From Tichowtungia sp964398915 (lineage in GTDB: Bacteria; Verrucomicrobiota; Kiritimatiellia; Kiritimatiellales; Tichowtungiaceae): a DNA stretch of 64,000 nucleotides. The position numbers were made by a program, and so were the translations under genes. Positions 41,811 through 51,330 of the stretch are shown piece by piece. The stretch spans positions 43,637-107,636 of the forward strand of contig CAYNOR010000008.1 of assembly GCA_964398915.1 (NCBI GenBank). The letters are read 5' to 3'. Numbering within the stretch: position 1 is the stretch's first letter; each line of letters starts with the position of its first letter. The notes under the pieces are model-generated. The model was not told the DNA's origin, searched no databases, and was given only the letters and a program-made list of their open reading frames with translations.

Positions 41811-42884
41811 ATGACGAAAGAAAAGGTTTACGAGCACATCAAGCGCAGTCTGATTCAACGCATTTCAGGCGGGGAGCTGATACCGGGCGACCGGGTGCCG
41901 TCGGAATACGAGCTGGTTGAGGAGTTTAAGGTTAGCCGTAACCAGACGCGTCAGGCGCTGCGCGAGCTGGAGCTTGAAGGCTGGCTGGTGCGCCAGCAGG
42001 GCAAGGGCACTTTTGTGGCGGAGAAGCCGGGCGTCGCGGATGGACTAGGTATCCGGCTTGGACAAAAAACGGTTGCGATTGCGTTCCCGGTCTACAACTC
42101 GGCTTACGGCCGCAGATTGATGGAGGGCATGATGCGCGCGCTGGCTGATAACGGATATCAGGCGGTGATTTATAACCTGCGCATGGATGACGAGTCCGAG
42201 TTCCGGTTTCTGACGGATATCCAGGTCAGCGGCGTGGACGGGCTGATTCTGTGGCCGCAGCATTGTGGTGAGCGGATCAGGCAGTTGATGAAGCTGGCCG
42301 CCGAGCGTGATTTTCCGCTGGTTCTGGTGGACCGCTATTTGCCGGGTGTCGATGTCGATTTTGTAGTGACGGACAACGAGGATCTTGGATACCGCCTGAC
42401 CAAAGTCCTGTTAGAGCGCGGTCATAAGAGAGTCGGTTTCGCTGGCGAAAACGACCGGATCACCAGTATCGAAGAGCGTTTTGAAGGGTACCTTCGCGCA
42501 ATGCAGGAGGCTGGAATTGAACCGGATTCTTCATGGCGGATAGCGGTTCATAGCGGTGTTGTGGACGAATCCGGGTTGCATGCGCTGATGGCGCACAAGG
42601 ATCCGCCGCCCGCCTTTTTCTGCCTGCACGATGCCACGGCGGTCTGTCTGCGGGATGCGTTGAAAAAGCTGGGGTATGAGGTGCCGCAGGACATTGAACT
42701 GAGCAGTACGGATGATGACCATTTTGCGTCCGATGGAAATTGTGCAGTAGCGACTCTAGAGCAGGATGCACAGGCGATGGGCAGGCAGAGCGCAGAGCTG
42801 CTGCTGGCCCGAATTCGAGAATCCGGCCGGACGCTGGAGCAGAGGTTCCTGCCGGCGAGTGAACTGAAGATCTACGGAATGTAA
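41811..42884 (+). CDS. GntR-LacI fusion regulator (AraR-type)
   Basis: A 357-residue regulator with an N-terminal GntR winged helix (VPSEYELVEEFKVSRNQTRQALRELELEGWLVRQQGKGTFV) and a C-terminal LacI/periplasmic-binding fold (VAIAFPVYNSAYGRRLMEGMMRAL, PLVLVDRYLPGVDVDFVVTDNEDLGY, ERGHKRVGFAGE). AraR of Bacillus has this design and binds arabinose. I prefer the ATG at 41811 over the GTG at 41805. It separates the polyol dehydrogenase and the symporter gene, so it may regulate either side. Confidence 0.87.
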   Translation: MTKEKVYEHIKRSLIQRISGGELIPGDRVPSEYELVEEFKVSRNQTRQALRELELEGWLVRQQGKGTFVAEKPGVADGLGIRLGQKTVAIAFPVYNSAYGRRLMEGMMRALADNGYQAVIYNLRMDDESEFRFLTDIQVSGVDGLILWPQHCGERIRQLMKLAAERDFPLVLVDRYLPGVDVDFVVTDNEDLGYRLTKVLLERGHKRVGFAGENDRITSIEERFEGYLRAMQEAGIEPDSSWRIAVHSGVVDESGLHALMAHKDPPPAFFCLHDATAVCLRDALKKLGYEVPQDIELSSTDDDHFASDGNCAVATLEQDAQAMGRQSAELLLARIRESGRTLEQRFLPASELKIYGM

Positions 42885-43013
42885 GGGCTGTTTTTAATCC
42901 GGAATGTGAACAAGGCATGGCGGGACAACATCGCGAGGACTCCGGCGTCGGAATTCAAGCTGCCGAAGTGCTGGTGATGTTACAGGGCGACACAAAAAGA
43001 GAGGGGAGAGACA

Positions 43014-44981
43014 ATGCAGGTTTTCAATGGAGTCGATTACGTTTTGATGGGGATTTATGCGCTGATACTGGTGGGGCTGGGGCTCTATCTGCAGAAACGC
43101 GCGTCAGCCAGTCTGGAGGATTATGTGCTGGGTGGACGCAGTATTCCGTGGTGGGCGATGGGTATTTCCGGTATGGCGAACTATCTTGATTTAACCGGTA
43201 CGGCGGTCATCACCTCCTTCCTCTTTCTGCTGGGCCCGCGCGGGATTTTCGTTGAGTTCCGCGGCGGTGCTGTGCTGGTTCTTCCGTTCCTGATGCTCTG
43301 GATGGGGAAGTGGCACCGGCGCTCCGGCTGTATGACCGGCGGTGAATACAATATTTTCCGGTTCGGCGATACCTTTGGTGGACGCTTTGCTCAGCTGATG
43401 GCGGTCTTCGGTGCGGTGGTCGGCACGATCGGCATGCTGGCCTATCTGATTGTCGGAGCCGGATCCTTTGTTTCCATGTTTCTGCCGTTTTCTCCGATGA
43501 TGTGCGCCTTGATGCTGGTCGGGATTTCGACTCTCTATACGATGGTCTCCGGGTTCTACGGCGTGATTTACACCAACCTGTTCCAGTCGCTGATCATTAT
43601 TGCCGCCGTGATCTATATCTCCGTGATTTCATTCTCGGCCTTTACCGGAATGCCGGAGCTGGCCGCAGCGGCGCAGACGGTTACCGGCGATGCCAGCTGG
43701 TGCAATGCGCTGCCGTCATGGGAGGTGACCATGCCGCCGGGCTACGAGATGTACCGGCATCTGATTCTTTTCGCTTCATTCTATCTGTTACGCAATGTCA
43801 TTGGCGGCCTGGGTTCCGGCGCGGAGCCGATTTTTTTCGGCGCGCGCAGTGATCGCGAGTGCGGCAAGCTGACGGTGCTGTGGACGGTTCTAATGACCTT
43901 GCGCTGGCCGCTGATGATGGGGATCGCTATTCTTGGAATTCAACTGACCGCGGACCTTCTGCCCGATCGGGAGGCTATATCCATGGCCGCCCTCCGGATT
44001 CATGAGTTTTTGCCGGGCACCCCGAAGCAACAATGGGGCGCGGTGCTTTCCGGACTGATCAACAGCCCGCAGCTTTATCCGGCTGAGCTCGTTAGCAGTC
44101 TGAGAGATATTCTGGGCGACGGGTTGGCGCAGAAGCTGCAAATGGTGAGCTATGAAGGGGTGGTCAATCCTGAGAAAATTCTGCCCGCCGTGCTGTTGAT
44201 GAAGATCGGGAACGGCTTCCGCGGTCTGATGGTCATCGCGCTGATTGCCGCCGCCACGTCGACCTTTTCCGGTTCGGTAAATGCCGCGTCCGGCGTTGTC
44301 GTGAATGACTTCTACAGGAAATATCTGCGTCCGAAGGCCGGGAACAAGGAACTGATTTATGCGACCTGGGGGATTGTGGCGGCACTGGTGAGTCTCGGGT
44401 TCTGGTTTGCCTACAACGTACGCAGCATCAACGATATCTGGGCCTGGATCATTATGTGTCTGACCACCGGCGGTCTGGCATCCGGATTGCTGCGCTACTA
44501 TTGGTGGCGCTTCAACGGCATGGGTTTTGCCGTCGGTGCGCTGGTTGGCATCGTGCTGGCGATTGTGCTGCGGATCTTTTGGCCGGATATGGGTGAGTTG
44601 ACCATGTTCTTGCTGAGCCTGCTTATCCCGGCGCTCGGGTGTGTTGTCGGTACGTATCTGGCTCCACCCGTCTGCCCGAAAGTGCTGGAAACCTTTTATG
44701 TAAAAACCCGCCCGTTCGGCGTGTGGGGACACCTCAAGCGCAGGTTGCCCGAAGAGCAGCGCAAGGCCATGACCCGCGAACACGCACGCGATATCGCCGC
44801 ACTGCCGTTCGCCATACTCTGGCAGGTCAGCATGTTTATCGCACCCATGATGTTTCTTGTGCACAACATGAAAAGTTTCTGGGGCACGATCGGCTGCATG
44901 CTGATCGGTCTGGCCGGCGTTTGGTTCATCTGGATGCGGCATGGCTTCGGCACGGAAGAAGGTGCTGCGGAGGGGAAATAG
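43014..44981 (+). CDS. Sodium:solute symporter (SSS family)
   Basis: A 655-residue transporter with about fourteen helices. Early segments YVLGGRSIPWWAMGISGMANYLDLTGTAVITSFLF and a later VNAASGVVVNDFY block are characteristic of SSS sugar or organic-anion symporters. An extended C-terminal cytosolic and helical part follows (HLKRRLPEEQRKAMTREHARD). It presumably imports mono- or disaccharides released by the GH38 enzymes. GAGGGGAGAGACA precedes the ATG. It follows the regulator by 129 bases and precedes GH38-1 by 108 bases. Confidence 0.86.
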   Translation: MQVFNGVDYVLMGIYALILVGLGLYLQKRASASLEDYVLGGRSIPWWAMGISGMANYLDLTGTAVITSFLFLLGPRGIFVEFRGGAVLVLPFLMLWMGKWHRRSGCMTGGEYNIFRFGDTFGGRFAQLMAVFGAVVGTIGMLAYLIVGAGSFVSMFLPFSPMMCALMLVGISTLYTMVSGFYGVIYTNLFQSLIIIAAVIYISVISFSAFTGMPELAAAAQTVTGDASWCNALPSWEVTMPPGYEMYRHLILFASFYLLRNVIGGLGSGAEPIFFGARSDRECGKLTVLWTVLMTLRWPLMMGIAILGIQLTADLLPDREAISMAALRIHEFLPGTPKQQWGAVLSGLINSPQLYPAELVSSLRDILGDGLAQKLQMVSYEGVVNPEKILPAVLLMKIGNGFRGLMVIALIAAATSTFSGSVNAASGVVVNDFYRKYLRPKAGNKELIYATWGIVAALVSLGFWFAYNVRSINDIWAWIIMCLTTGGLASGLLRYYWWRFNGMGFAVGALVGIVLAIVLRIFWPDMGELTMFLLSLLIPALGCVVGTYLAPPVCPKVLETFYVKTRPFGVWGHLKRRLPEEQRKAMTREHARDIAALPFAILWQVSMFIAPMMFLVHNMKSFWGTIGCMLIGLAGVWFIWMRHGFGTEEGAAEGK

Positions 44982-45089
44982 ACTATGGGCTGAAGGGGGC
45001 CGTTTTGGAGGGGGCATGTAAAAGCCTCCGTTCGGTCTGGCCTTGCGGCTTGGTTATCTGAGTGAGGATATTGAAAAAAAACTAATATT

Positions 45090-47930
45090 ATGAAAACAGC
45101 CTATATTGTAAATCACACGCACTGGGACCGGGAATGGCGCTATCCGATCTGGAAAACGCGGCTCATGCTTCTCGAATTTATGGATGAGCTTATCGAGATG
45201 ATGGAGCAGGGGATCTATCCCGGATTCCTGATGGACGGACAGGTTTCGCCTGTCTTGGATTATCTCGAAATGCGTCCCGAAATGCGCGAGCGGGTCGTTG
45301 CGCTGGTTGAAGCCGGAAAGCTTGAGATCGGCCCGTGGTACACGCTGCCCGATGAATTTCCGGTGGATGGCGAGGCGATGGTGCGAAACCTGCTTTGGGG
45401 GCATCGCGAGGCTCGTAAACTGGGCGGCGTCTTCTCAACGGGCTACACCCCTTTCGGTTGGGGACAAACCGCCCAGCTTGTCCAGATGTATACCGGCTTC
45501 GGCATGGATGTTGGAATGATTGGAAAATACGTAAACAAGGAGCGGGCACCGAAGAGCGAATTTGTGTGGCGCGGACCCGACGGCAGCGAACTGCTTTGCA
45601 CCCGCTTCGGAGGAATGGGCCGCCAGAATTTTTATTTTTATTTCCACCTCAACGCGCTCCATGCAAAGCACTATCTCAATAACGATGAATGGCAATACCT
45701 CTATAAAGAGGGCGGGCTGCTCTGCCATGACGCCACGCCCAAGGGTATGGAACAGGATTTTGAGCGGCTGGACGCCCCCGCGTCCTGGCATCCCGAACGA
45801 GTCACTCCTGAAATGCTCGACGAGTGCTGGTCCTCAACCGACGAAAGCGTGATGCCCGATGATCGGCTGATGATGAACGGATGCGACTATACCGCCGCAC
45901 AGCCGATGTTCCAGGAGATGCTGGAAAAACTGCGGGCGACCGATCCGGATCCCGACCGTGAGTGGCGTCACGCCACCATGACCGAGTTTGTTGGTGTTAT
46001 GCGCGAGAAAATTGACCGCGCCACATTGCCGGTTGTTGAAGGGGAGTTGCGCGATGGCCCGTCCATGTTGCATACCGGCAACGCCCTCGCCACGCGACTT
46101 TACATTAAGCGGCGCAATAAGGAGGCCCAGAATCTGCTCATCCGTTTCGCTGAACCGCTCTGTGCGCTGGCGGCGATGCTGGGAGCCGAATATCCGAAGC
46201 GCTTTTTGGATAAAGCGTGGCAGAAGCTGTTGCTCTCACACCCCCACGACTCGATTAACGGCGTTACGCAGGATGCAACGGCCAACGATGTTATGGCGCG
46301 CTTGCAGGAAGTGATTGGTCTGGCCGATGCCATGGGGCAAAAAGCGATGCGGGAAATTCTCCACAGACTCGACACCTCCACCTGCGGCGCGGTTGATGAT
46401 GTGCTGCTTGTTGCATTCAATCCGCTGCCTTATTCGCGTCGCGAAACACTGGAAGCGTGGATCTGCACGCCGGACGATGAGTGTCTGCACCGACTCTGGC
46501 CGGCCGCTGCGAATGAGTTGCAGATTTTCGAAATCGACGGAACGCCGCTCTCCACCCAGTGGGAAGGCCGTCAGCAACACACCTATCCGGTTGAGGAGAG
46601 TCATACACGCGCCTTTCCGTTCGATACACAACGCCACCGTGTTTTCTTTGACTCCGGAGAAATTCCGGCCGGCGGCTGCAAAGTCTATCGCATCGGCTCA
46701 CTGAAGGGAACCTCCGTGCCGGGTGTGGACTGGTCAGACGCACTGGCCGAAACAGGCAATCTGCGCACGGCGCCCAATGTGCTGGAAAACAGACATCTGC
46801 GTTTGGTTATGCACCCGAACGGCACCTTCGATCTTGAAGCGAAAGCACTGGGACATACCTTCCGCGGCCTTAACTACTATGAAGATCGCGGGGAGCAGGG
46901 CGAGTATTGGATCAACTCGCGCCCCATGTTTGACCAGATTCACACGTCCCAGGGGTGCTCCGCACGGATTTGGTGCGAGGAATCCGGGCCGCTGCGCGCC
47001 ACGTTCGTCAGTGAAATTGAATGGATGCTGCCGCGCAGAGGCAACCGCCATACGAAGGATCGCGGAACGGAGCTCGCTCCCATGCGCATTACAACGCGGG
47101 TTACCCTCACGCGTGATTCGGAGCAGGTGGATGTGCAGGTGGATTTTGAAAACCGGCATGAAGATCATTATTTGCGCGCAATGTTCCCGACCGGCCTTTC
47201 CGGGGCCACCCATGCCGATGTGGGCGGGCATTTCACCGTGGATCATCGCCCCGTGCGTCCGTGCGGCCCGTCCGCCGGCAGTTACTGGCCCGATATGGGG
47301 ACGCTGCCCCAGCACAGCTTCGTGGATCTTAGCGATGGCAAGCGGGGCATCGCCTTCCTGAATGACAGTTTGACGGAATACGAGGTGCTTGAAAACGAAG
47401 AGCGCACGGTCGCCCTTTCGCTGCTGCGCGCCACGCATAACTGGATTTGCACCGAGACCCGCGTGGGATCAATTTATCCCTCGCAAAAAGGCGGCCAGTG
47501 TCTCGGACCGCACAGCATCCGCTATGCCCTCCGTCCCCATGCAGGCCGTTGGCAGTCCGCCAATACGCCGCTGGCAGCGGAACAGTTTAACGTGCCGGTC
47601 CGGCTCCTGCAGAGCCGCGCATGGAAACCTGAAGCACCGTCGGTTGCGCCTGGTGCATTGTTCGAGATAGAAAATCCGGCCTTGCGCTTTTCGGCATTGA
47701 AACCGGCGGAAGACGGGGGCGGATGGGTGCTGCGCATCTTTAACCCGACCCCCGAAAAACAGGCGGGAGGGATCCGCTTTTTCCGGAAACTCATCGCTGC
47801 GCAGGCGTGCAATCTAGACGAGGTGAGGCAGGAGTCTCTGACGATTCGAGATGATCGGGTCATCGAGATTTCATGCGCTCCCGGCAAAATAAGAACAATC
47901 CATTTTGAAATGGCTAAAGGAGATGTATGA
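45090..47930 (+). CDS. GH38-like protein 1, alpha-mannosidase fold, catalytic nucleophile missing
   Basis: A 946-residue protein with the GH38 layout. The zinc-binding NHTHWDREW is at residues 8-16 (H9, H11, D13), and HPHDSINGVTQD near residue 386 supplies the third ligand. The nucleophile block of the family is GYxPDxFG; here it reads GYTPFGWG with F122 in place of the aspartate. GH38-2 keeps that aspartate. The C-terminal beta-sandwich domains are present. It may be a pseudo-enzyme, a binding subunit, or use a different residue. ATGA overlap with the downstream kinase couples them. No signal peptide, so cytosolic. Confidence 0.85.
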   Translation: MKTAYIVNHTHWDREWRYPIWKTRLMLLEFMDELIEMMEQGIYPGFLMDGQVSPVLDYLEMRPEMRERVVALVEAGKLEIGPWYTLPDEFPVDGEAMVRNLLWGHREARKLGGVFSTGYTPFGWGQTAQLVQMYTGFGMDVGMIGKYVNKERAPKSEFVWRGPDGSELLCTRFGGMGRQNFYFYFHLNALHAKHYLNNDEWQYLYKEGGLLCHDATPKGMEQDFERLDAPASWHPERVTPEMLDECWSSTDESVMPDDRLMMNGCDYTAAQPMFQEMLEKLRATDPDPDREWRHATMTEFVGVMREKIDRATLPVVEGELRDGPSMLHTGNALATRLYIKRRNKEAQNLLIRFAEPLCALAAMLGAEYPKRFLDKAWQKLLLSHPHDSINGVTQDATANDVMARLQEVIGLADAMGQKAMREILHRLDTSTCGAVDDVLLVAFNPLPYSRRETLEAWICTPDDECLHRLWPAAANELQIFEIDGTPLSTQWEGRQQHTYPVEESHTRAFPFDTQRHRVFFDSGEIPAGGCKVYRIGSLKGTSVPGVDWSDALAETGNLRTAPNVLENRHLRLVMHPNGTFDLEAKALGHTFRGLNYYEDRGEQGEYWINSRPMFDQIHTSQGCSARIWCEESGPLRATFVSEIEWMLPRRGNRHTKDRGTELAPMRITTRVTLTRDSEQVDVQVDFENRHEDHYLRAMFPTGLSGATHADVGGHFTVDHRPVRPCGPSAGSYWPDMGTLPQHSFVDLSDGKRGIAFLNDSLTEYEVLENEERTVALSLLRATHNWICTETRVGSIYPSQKGGQCLGPHSIRYALRPHAGRWQSANTPLAAEQFNVPVRLLQSRAWKPEAPSVAPGALFEIENPALRFSALKPAEDGGGWVLRIFNPTPEKQAGGIRFFRKLIAAQACNLDEVRQESLTIRDDRVIEISCAPGKIRTIHFEMAKGDV

Positions 47931-49126
47931 ACGAAGAGTATGATGTAATGATTGCCGGACACCTTTGTCTGGATATTATTCCGCTGTTTCCCGATACCGG
48001 GGCGAGGAAAATCGAGGAGCTGATGCGCCCCGGGAAACTCGTGAATGTGAGCGATGCCAAGCTGAGCACCGGCGGGCCGGTTTCGAATACCGGACTGAAC
48101 CTGAAAAAACTGGGCAACCGCGTCTGTTTTTGTGCGTGTACGGGCGACGATGAACTCGGCCAGCTGACGGCCTCAATTCTCTCGCAAAGCGGCAACGCCG
48201 CCGGAATCCAGGTGCTCAAGGGGAAAGCCAGTTCCTATACGGTGGTGATTGCTCCGCCGGGCATTGACCGCATTTTCGTGCACAACCCCGGTACGAACAA
48301 TCTCTTCAGTTCCGCCTATCTGAACGCGGATCTGATCCGGCAGAGCCGCCATTTCCATTTCGGGTATCCTCCGCTCATGGAGCGGATGTTTGCCGATGAC
48401 GGCCGCGAGCTGATCGAGGTGTTTAAAATTGCCAAAGCGGCGGGCGCGACGACGTCATGCGATATGACTCTGCCGGATCCCTCCTCGCCCTCCGGAAAGG
48501 TGAACTGGCGCAGGATTTTAACCGGCCTGCTGCCGTATGTGGATATCTATCTGCCCTCCATCGAGGAGTCCTTCTACATGCTTTGGCCGGAAGAATTTCT
48601 TCGCTTGAAGAAAGAGCACAACAACGCGGATTTGATCAACGTTTTTACGCCGGAGCACTATTCCAAAACAGCCGATGAGCTACTCGCGATGGGCGCAAAA
48701 ATGACCAGCCTTAAAACCGGACATCGCGGCTTCTACGTCAAGACTGGCGATGCCGCGCTCTTCAGCGGAATGGGCCGCGCCCGTCCGGGTAACGATAAAA
48801 ACTGGAGCAACCGCGAATTGTGGCGTCCTGCGTATACCGTCGATTCCTTCGGCTCGGCCACCGGTTCCGGTGATTCGTCCATTGCAGGATTTCTTTCGGC
48901 CTTTTTGCGCGGCCTTAACATAGAAGAGGCGCTTAAATATGCCACCTGTGTCGGCTATCAGAATGTCTGCGTGCTCGATGCTGTTTCCGGCGTCAAGGAT
49001 TGGGATACCACCACCGGAATGATCAAAACCGGACGCCCGTTCCTGAATGTAAACATTGTGGATCCGAACTGGTCGCTCAATGAAGAGCATCAAATCTGGG
49101 TTGGTCCGGCGGATTCCAGGGGTTGA
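47927..49126 (+). CDS. PfkB-family carbohydrate kinase, paralog 2
   Basis: A 399-residue ribokinase-fold kinase, paralogous to the one at 37508. Shared blocks are GHLCLDIIP, TGGPVSNTGLNLKKLG, PPGIDRIFVHNPGTN and the catalytic SATGSGDSSIAGF. It has a longer loop between the central strands and a C-terminal extension (VNIVDPNWSLNEEHQIWVG). Translationally coupled to GH38-1 through a four-base overlap, so it likely phosphorylates the sugar product. Confidence 0.87.
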   Translation: MNEEYDVMIAGHLCLDIIPLFPDTGARKIEELMRPGKLVNVSDAKLSTGGPVSNTGLNLKKLGNRVCFCACTGDDELGQLTASILSQSGNAAGIQVLKGKASSYTVVIAPPGIDRIFVHNPGTNNLFSSAYLNADLIRQSRHFHFGYPPLMERMFADDGRELIEVFKIAKAAGATTSCDMTLPDPSSPSGKVNWRRILTGLLPYVDIYLPSIEESFYMLWPEEFLRLKKEHNNADLINVFTPEHYSKTADELLAMGAKMTSLKTGHRGFYVKTGDAALFSGMGRARPGNDKNWSNRELWRPAYTVDSFGSATGSGDSSIAGFLSAFLRGLNIEEALKYATCVGYQNVCVLDAVSGVKDWDTTTGMIKTGRPFLNVNIVDPNWSLNEEHQIWVGPADSRG

Positions 49127-49176
49127 TGACAAAGAGAAGTGCTTGAGGACGATAAAATTGCAAAGGAGTCCGAAGG

Positions 49177-50193
49177 ATGACATCACGGGAGCGAATTAAG
49201 AAAATTATTGCGGGAGAGGCGGCTGATCGTTGCGGGCTCTGGCTGGGGAGTCCCGATCAGAAGACATGGCCGGTTTATCATGAATATTTCGGCACGGACA
49301 GCGATGAAGCGTTGCGTCAAAAGCTGGGCGATGACTTTCGCTGGTTCTGTCCCGAGTTTGATCCGGCGAGTTATAAGCATCCGCAAGGCAAGCCGGTGTT
49401 TGATTTCAGTTTCAGAAAGACGTTGAGCGGGCATGGCGGGCCGTTTGAGAATTGCGAGAATCCGGCCGAGATTGAGGCCTATGACTGGCCGGAGGCGAAG
49501 TATTTCGATTTTTCAGGCACGATTGAACAGATGAAAAATGCAGGCGAGATTTACCGCGCCGGCGGCATGTGGTGCGCCTTTTATCATATCCTCATGGAGC
49601 TGTTTGGAATGGAGAGCTACATGATGAAAATGTACACCGATCCGCGGGTCGTGCAGGCGGCAACCGACCGGCTGTGCCGATTTTACTACGAAGCCAACGA
49701 GCGGTTTCTTCAGGAGGCCGGTGATGAGCTGGATGCCATCTTTTTCGGAAACGATTTCGGTACGCAGCAGGATCTGATCTGCGGGCCGGCGCAGTTTGAT
49801 GAATTCATCATGCCGTGGTTCCGTAAATTCACCGAGCAGGGTAAAAAATATAACAAGCAGGTGATTCTGCATTCCTGCGGTGCGATTCACAAAGTGATTG
49901 ACCGGCTGGTCGATGCCGGCGTGGACTGTCTGCATCCGATTCAGGCACTGGCGAAAAATATGGATGCCGCAACGCTGGCGCGTGATTTCGGCGGACGTAT
50001 TGCGTTCATGGGCGGAATTGACACGCAGGATCTGCTCGTGAACGCTTCACCGGAAGAGGTCGCCGCCGAAACGGAACGTGTAAAGACGCTGTTGGGACCG
50101 CGGCTGATTGTCAGCCCCAGCCATGAACATATTCTGCCAAACATTTCGCCGCAGAACATGGAGGCGATGGCCCGAGCGGCGACACGCGTTTAA
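49177..50193 (+). CDS. Uroporphyrinogen-decarboxylase-like protein 1
   Basis: A 338-residue URO-D/MtaA superfamily barrel. The start MTSRERIKKIIAGEAADR is typical. The HxC of MtaA-type methyltransferases appears as VILHSCG, but the distal cysteine is replaced: RLIVSPSHEHILPN reads S and H where the family has SPGC. The protein may therefore bind metal differently or lack methyl transfer. CAAAGGAG precedes the ATG. It begins 50 bases after kinase 2 and precedes the second URO-D-like gene by 23 bases, so it is in the same operon. Confidence 0.8.
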   Translation: MTSRERIKKIIAGEAADRCGLWLGSPDQKTWPVYHEYFGTDSDEALRQKLGDDFRWFCPEFDPASYKHPQGKPVFDFSFRKTLSGHGGPFENCENPAEIEAYDWPEAKYFDFSGTIEQMKNAGEIYRAGGMWCAFYHILMELFGMESYMMKMYTDPRVVQAATDRLCRFYYEANERFLQEAGDELDAIFFGNDFGTQQDLICGPAQFDEFIMPWFRKFTEQGKKYNKQVILHSCGAIHKVIDRLVDAGVDCLHPIQALAKNMDAATLARDFGGRIAFMGGIDTQDLLVNASPEEVAAETERVKTLLGPRLIVSPSHEHILPNISPQNMEAMARAATRV

Positions 50194-50216
50194 CGATAGT
50201 TTGAAAGGATTTTAAA

Positions 50217-51317
50217 ATGGGTATGCGTCAGGAATTTATTGATTATGTGAAAAACGGCGGAGAGAAACCGGTGGTGTCGATGCAGATCGGAGCCGGGGCC
50301 GGGTTTGATACGAAGCTGGCGGGCAAGGAGTGGGTTTCGGAAACAACGCTGGATGATCTGATCGCGGCCTATGAAAAGGTGCAGTGCCTGCCGCTGTTCA
50401 ATATCGGCATGGGCTTCGACTTTGTGCCGGAATTCAAGTGGGAGAATTTTGAGGTTTCCGCATCGGACGAGTACCGGGACTCCGGCTCGCGGATGGAGAC
50501 TCCGTATGGCGAACTGGTCTGGAATTTCCGGGAGCAGAAAAAGCATGGCATGACGCCGACGAAATACCCGCTTACTATCGACAGCAATCTGGATGTGGTC
50601 AAATGGTACGCAGAACAGATTCAGAAAAACATTCACCGCGCCGGCGAATTGCTGGTTGAGCCGCTGGCGAAACTGCAACCGCACGGGCCGGTTTCAGTAC
50701 AGTGGGCTTTGCAGCCGTTTGAGCTGTTCGGACTCTCCTTCGCGGTTCCCCAGGCGATGATGCTGATGGACGATCCGGACTATTACCGTGATTTGTGCGA
50801 TATGATCCGCGACATCAATATTGAACTGATGACCGCGGTGTACAAAGCGGGCGCGGACTTCGTCTTTCTGGGCGGGCCGGGTTCCGAGGCGGCATCGCCG
50901 ATGATCTATGAGGATTTTCTGATTCCGGACTCCAAAAAAATCACCGATGCAGCTCATGCAATGGGCGGGCTGATTTATTCGCACATCTGCTCGCCGATTC
51001 AGCCGTTTCTTGACAAAGGCTTCTACAACCGCATGGGCATAGACCTGTTTGAAACGCTTTCGCCGCCGCCGGTCGGCAATGTGGCGGATCTGAAGGCGGC
51101 GCGTGAACGACTGCCGGCAGAGATGTGTACGCGCGGGAATATCGGACTGGATGTGCTGCTGAACGGCAGCCGGGAAAAGATCGAACAGGAGACGCTGCGT
51201 ATACTCGACGCGACGAAAGGGTTTAAACACATGGTCGCGGCTTCTGATTATATGTTTTATGAAATCCCGTTTGAAAATGTAAAAACGATCGTGGAAACAG
51301 TTAAAAATTACCGTTAA
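50217..51317 (+). CDS. Uroporphyrinogen-decarboxylase-like protein 2
   Basis: A 366-residue URO-D superfamily protein. The barrel shows VSVQWALQPFELFG, DFVFLGGPGSEAASPMIYEDF and GLIYSHICSPIQPFLD, with an HIC corresponding to the HxC motif. The end MVAASDYMFYEIPFENV lacks the third cysteine. It begins 23 bases after URO-D-like 1 and ends 13 bases before GH38-2. Function unknown; cofactor-independent lyase or methyl transfer are both possible. Confidence 0.8.
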   Translation: MGMRQEFIDYVKNGGEKPVVSMQIGAGAGFDTKLAGKEWVSETTLDDLIAAYEKVQCLPLFNIGMGFDFVPEFKWENFEVSASDEYRDSGSRMETPYGELVWNFREQKKHGMTPTKYPLTIDSNLDVVKWYAEQIQKNIHRAGELLVEPLAKLQPHGPVSVQWALQPFELFGLSFAVPQAMMLMDDPDYYRDLCDMIRDINIELMTAVYKAGADFVFLGGPGSEAASPMIYEDFLIPDSKKITDAAHAMGGLIYSHICSPIQPFLDKGFYNRMGIDLFETLSPPPVGNVADLKAARERLPAEMCTRGNIGLDVLLNGSREKIEQETLRILDATKGFKHMVAASDYMFYEIPFENVKTIVETVKNYR

Positions 51318-51330
51318 CAGAGGGTTAAAA

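Noticed and set aside
43890..45017. 375-codon ORF antisense to the SSS symporter
   Set aside because: Its H/Q/G-rich sequence mirrors the membrane protein codons and has no signal or domain.
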